Assembly (NCBI GenBank): GCA_031291615.1
Contig: JARLIS010000002.1
Coordinates: forward strand, 1 to 43,822
Source: Parvibaculum sp.
GTDB lineage: Bacteria; Pseudomonadota; Alphaproteobacteria; Parvibaculales; Parvibaculaceae
Length of the DNA stretch: 43,822 nt
Direction of reading: 5' to 3'
Part shown: positions 42,548-43,822 of the stretch, piece by piece
How the letters are laid out: each line of letters opens with the position of its first letter
Position numbering within the stretch: the first letter of the stretch is position 1
The notes under the pieces: model-generated
What the model saw: the letters and a program-made list of their open reading frames with translations, nothing else
Told to the model about the DNA's origin: nothing
Databases searched by the model: none
Made by a program: the position numbers and the translations under genes

Positions 42548-43681
42548 ATGACGAATATTACGACGAACATTACGGTCGACCCTGCCTATGAGGCGGTCGC
42601 CCCCGACAACTTTCCGGCGATGATGGAAGTTGATCGCTACAACAACCGCTCCACCGCCTTCGACAAGATCATTTCGGCGACCCACGATCATTTCTGGGAT
42701 CCGCTCGACACGAAGTACATCGACTTCTCCCAGCCCTTCGACATGGAGAACGAGTACCTCATCGACCCGAGCCAGAACACCGATCTGAAAACCGCCGTCG
42801 CCGACAAGCTCGACGAAAAGCAGAAGATCAAACTGGTCAATCTCGATGTGCAGTGGTCGCTCTCCTCGATCCTTCATGGCGAAGCCGGCGCGCTCGCGCT
42901 GTCCGCCTCGCTCTGCCACATCCTGAAAGACCCGGGCGCGCAGGAATACGCCGCCAACCAGACGCGCGAGGAAGCGCGCCATGTCGCCGGCTTCTCGCGC
43001 TACATCCAGGCGCGCTGGGGCAAGCCTGTGAAAGTCGGCCCGGCGCTTGGCGACGTGCTGACCGACCTCGTGACGACGCCGCTCGTCTGGAAGAAGATTG
43101 TCGGCATGCAGATGCTGGTCGAAGGCCTCGCCATGGGCGCCTTCGCGACGCTTTACAAAACCGGCCGCGACCCGTTGATGGTGAAGCTGATGCAGCTCGT
43201 CATGACGGATGAAGCCTTCCACCACAAGTTCGGCAAGATCTGGGCCGACCGCACCATCCCGAACATCAACGTCGCCGAACGCGAAGCGATCGAGGATTGG
43301 GCCTGGCATATCTTCCAGGTGCTGCTCTTCAACCTCGGCAGCCCCGAGCAGAAGAAGCACATCTACGCCGCCGTCGGCCTCGACTGGGAATGGGTCCAGG
43401 GCGCCTTCATGGAAGCGCTGACGGACGCCAATATCCGCGAGGAGATGCAGGAGACGACCAACATCTTCCGCGTCCTCATCAAGACGCTGCTGAAGGCGGG
43501 CATCATCACCAGCCGCACCTCGGGCAACTATGCCGCCTTCATCGACATGAGAGAGCTTTATGCCGAAAGCGACCGCATGGTCGGCGACGACATCGCCGAA
43601 GAAGGCATCAAGTACCTGCTGAAGCTCAACGGCCAGGGCAACCGCGCCTACTCGCTCGACAAGATGTCCGCCGCGGAATAA
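42548..43681 (+). CDS. Diiron ferritin-like protein of unknown role
   Basis: A 377-residue soluble protein. A complete di-metal carboxylate set is visible with internal symmetry: Glu112 (HGEAGAL), Glu142 and His145 (REEARH), Glu192 (VEGLAMG), Glu222 and His225 (TDEAFHHKFG). Each half has a Glu followed 30 residues later by ExxH. This is the layout of RNR-R2-like, AurF-like and acyl-ACP-desaturase proteins, so oxidation of an organic substrate is plausible, but ferritin-type storage or protection is not excluded. The ATG at 42548 follows GGGAGGAGA. Its own promoter and terminator mark it as a single-gene unit. Confidence 0.85.
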   Translation: MTNITTNITVDPAYEAVAPDNFPAMMEVDRYNNRSTAFDKIISATHDHFWDPLDTKYIDFSQPFDMENEYLIDPSQNTDLKTAVADKLDEKQKIKLVNLDVQWSLSSILHGEAGALALSASLCHILKDPGAQEYAANQTREEARHVAGFSRYIQARWGKPVKVGPALGDVLTDLVTTPLVWKKIVGMQMLVEGLAMGAFATLYKTGRDPLMVKLMQLVMTDEAFHHKFGKIWADRTIPNINVAEREAIEDWAWHIFQVLLFNLGSPEQKKHIYAAVGLDWEWVQGAFMEALTDANIREEMQETTNIFRVLIKTLLKAGIITSRTSGNYAAFIDMRELYAESDRMVGDDIAEEGIKYLLKLNGQGNRAYSLDKMSAAE

Positions 43682-43700
43682 GCGCGCATCATCCGACGCA

Positions 43701-43735
43701 AAAGGGCGGCGCTCGCAAGCGCCGCCCTTTTTGTT
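43701..43735 (+). terminator. Rho-independent terminator of the ferritin-like gene
   Basis: A perfect 13-bp stem, AAAGGGCGGCGCT (43701-43713) and AGCGCCGCCCTTT (43718-43730), with a 4-base loop, runs into TTTTTG. It lies 20 bases after the stop codon. Confidence 0.93.
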
Positions 43736-43751
43736 TCCGGGAGCGGAAGGG

Positions 43752-43803
43752 GCCTCGTCCTTCGAGACGCACTCGCGAGGCGAGTGCTCCTCAGGATGAG
43801 GGT
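43752..43803 (+). repeat. Dispersed repeat (CCTCATCCTGAGGAG family)
   Basis: The element runs GCCTCGTCCTTCGAGACGCA to GGATGAGGG and holds a perfect inner hairpin, CACTCGC (43770-43776), GAG, GCGAGTG (43780-43786). It is a common intergenic repeat of alphaproteobacteria. The window ends shortly after it. Confidence 0.85.
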
Positions 43804-43822
43804 CGAACACCGAAATAAACCC

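Overview
The window is chromosomal DNA from a high-GC alphaproteobacterium. A Parvibaculum/Hyphomicrobiales-like organism is my best guess; species is not determined. The clues are the Ala/Lys-rich L25 tail followed by pth and ychF, a petABC bc1 operon with separate cytochrome b and c1 genes, the DUF1285-NUDIX-CCA and MoxR-DUF58-DUF4159 blocks, a GCAATGT-type Zur palindrome, an FNR/FixK-type box, and several dispersed palindromic repeat families. I see no phage, insertion sequence, CRISPR, rRNA or tRNA. Almost all the DNA is coding and genes are tightly packed.

Layout. 1-4.3 kb: the end of rplY, then pth, ychF, a dienelactone-hydrolase-like gene, and an organic peroxide block (ohrR, ohr, gpx) in which ohrR and ohr share a near-identical operator-like motif. 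4.4-7.8 kb: a DUF4336 gene convergent with a sulfatase plus formylglycine-generating-enzyme pair, preceded by a promoter with a perfect dyad. 7.9-11.0 kb (minus strand): mtnP-apt-mtnA-class II aldolase, a complete gene set for the methylthioadenosine/5'-deoxyadenosine 'DHAP shunt'. 11.1-13.8 kb: Rieske, cytochrome b and cytochrome c1. 14.1-16.9 kb: trmL-hemF convergent with hemN, with an FNR-type box upstream of hemN. 17.0-20.2 kb: a 36-codon membrane peptide, then DUF1285-NUDIX-CCA-DUF3828. 20.3-27.2 kb: MoxR ATPase, DUF58, DUF4159 and VWA-type membrane proteins. 27.3-29.9 kb: a Zur-controlled znuACB-type importer.

30-35.5 kb: a GNAT gene, an SDR gene, and a LysR regulator divergent from wrbA, pirin and glutathionyl-hydroquinone reductase. 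This last set looks like a quinone/electrophile defence unit. 35.5-39.8 kb: a small secreted protein, an amidase, a NUDIX hydrolase, a protein with flagellin-like helices and a methyltransferase. 39.9-41.5 kb: response regulator, HPt protein, response regulator, with no kinase in the cluster; the first regulator ends at a TAG lying inside an in-frame 18-bp tandem duplication. 41.5-43.8 kb: an alpha/beta hydrolase, a strongly promoted diiron ferritin-like protein, its terminator, and a dispersed repeat.

Nothing here is a wholly novel multi-gene system that I can prove. The best leads are the duplicated TAG in the orphan phosphorelay, the membrane-anchored FGE beside its likely sulfatase client, the complete DHAP-shunt operon, the small FNR-box-linked membrane peptide, and the unassigned diiron protein with its patterned promoter.
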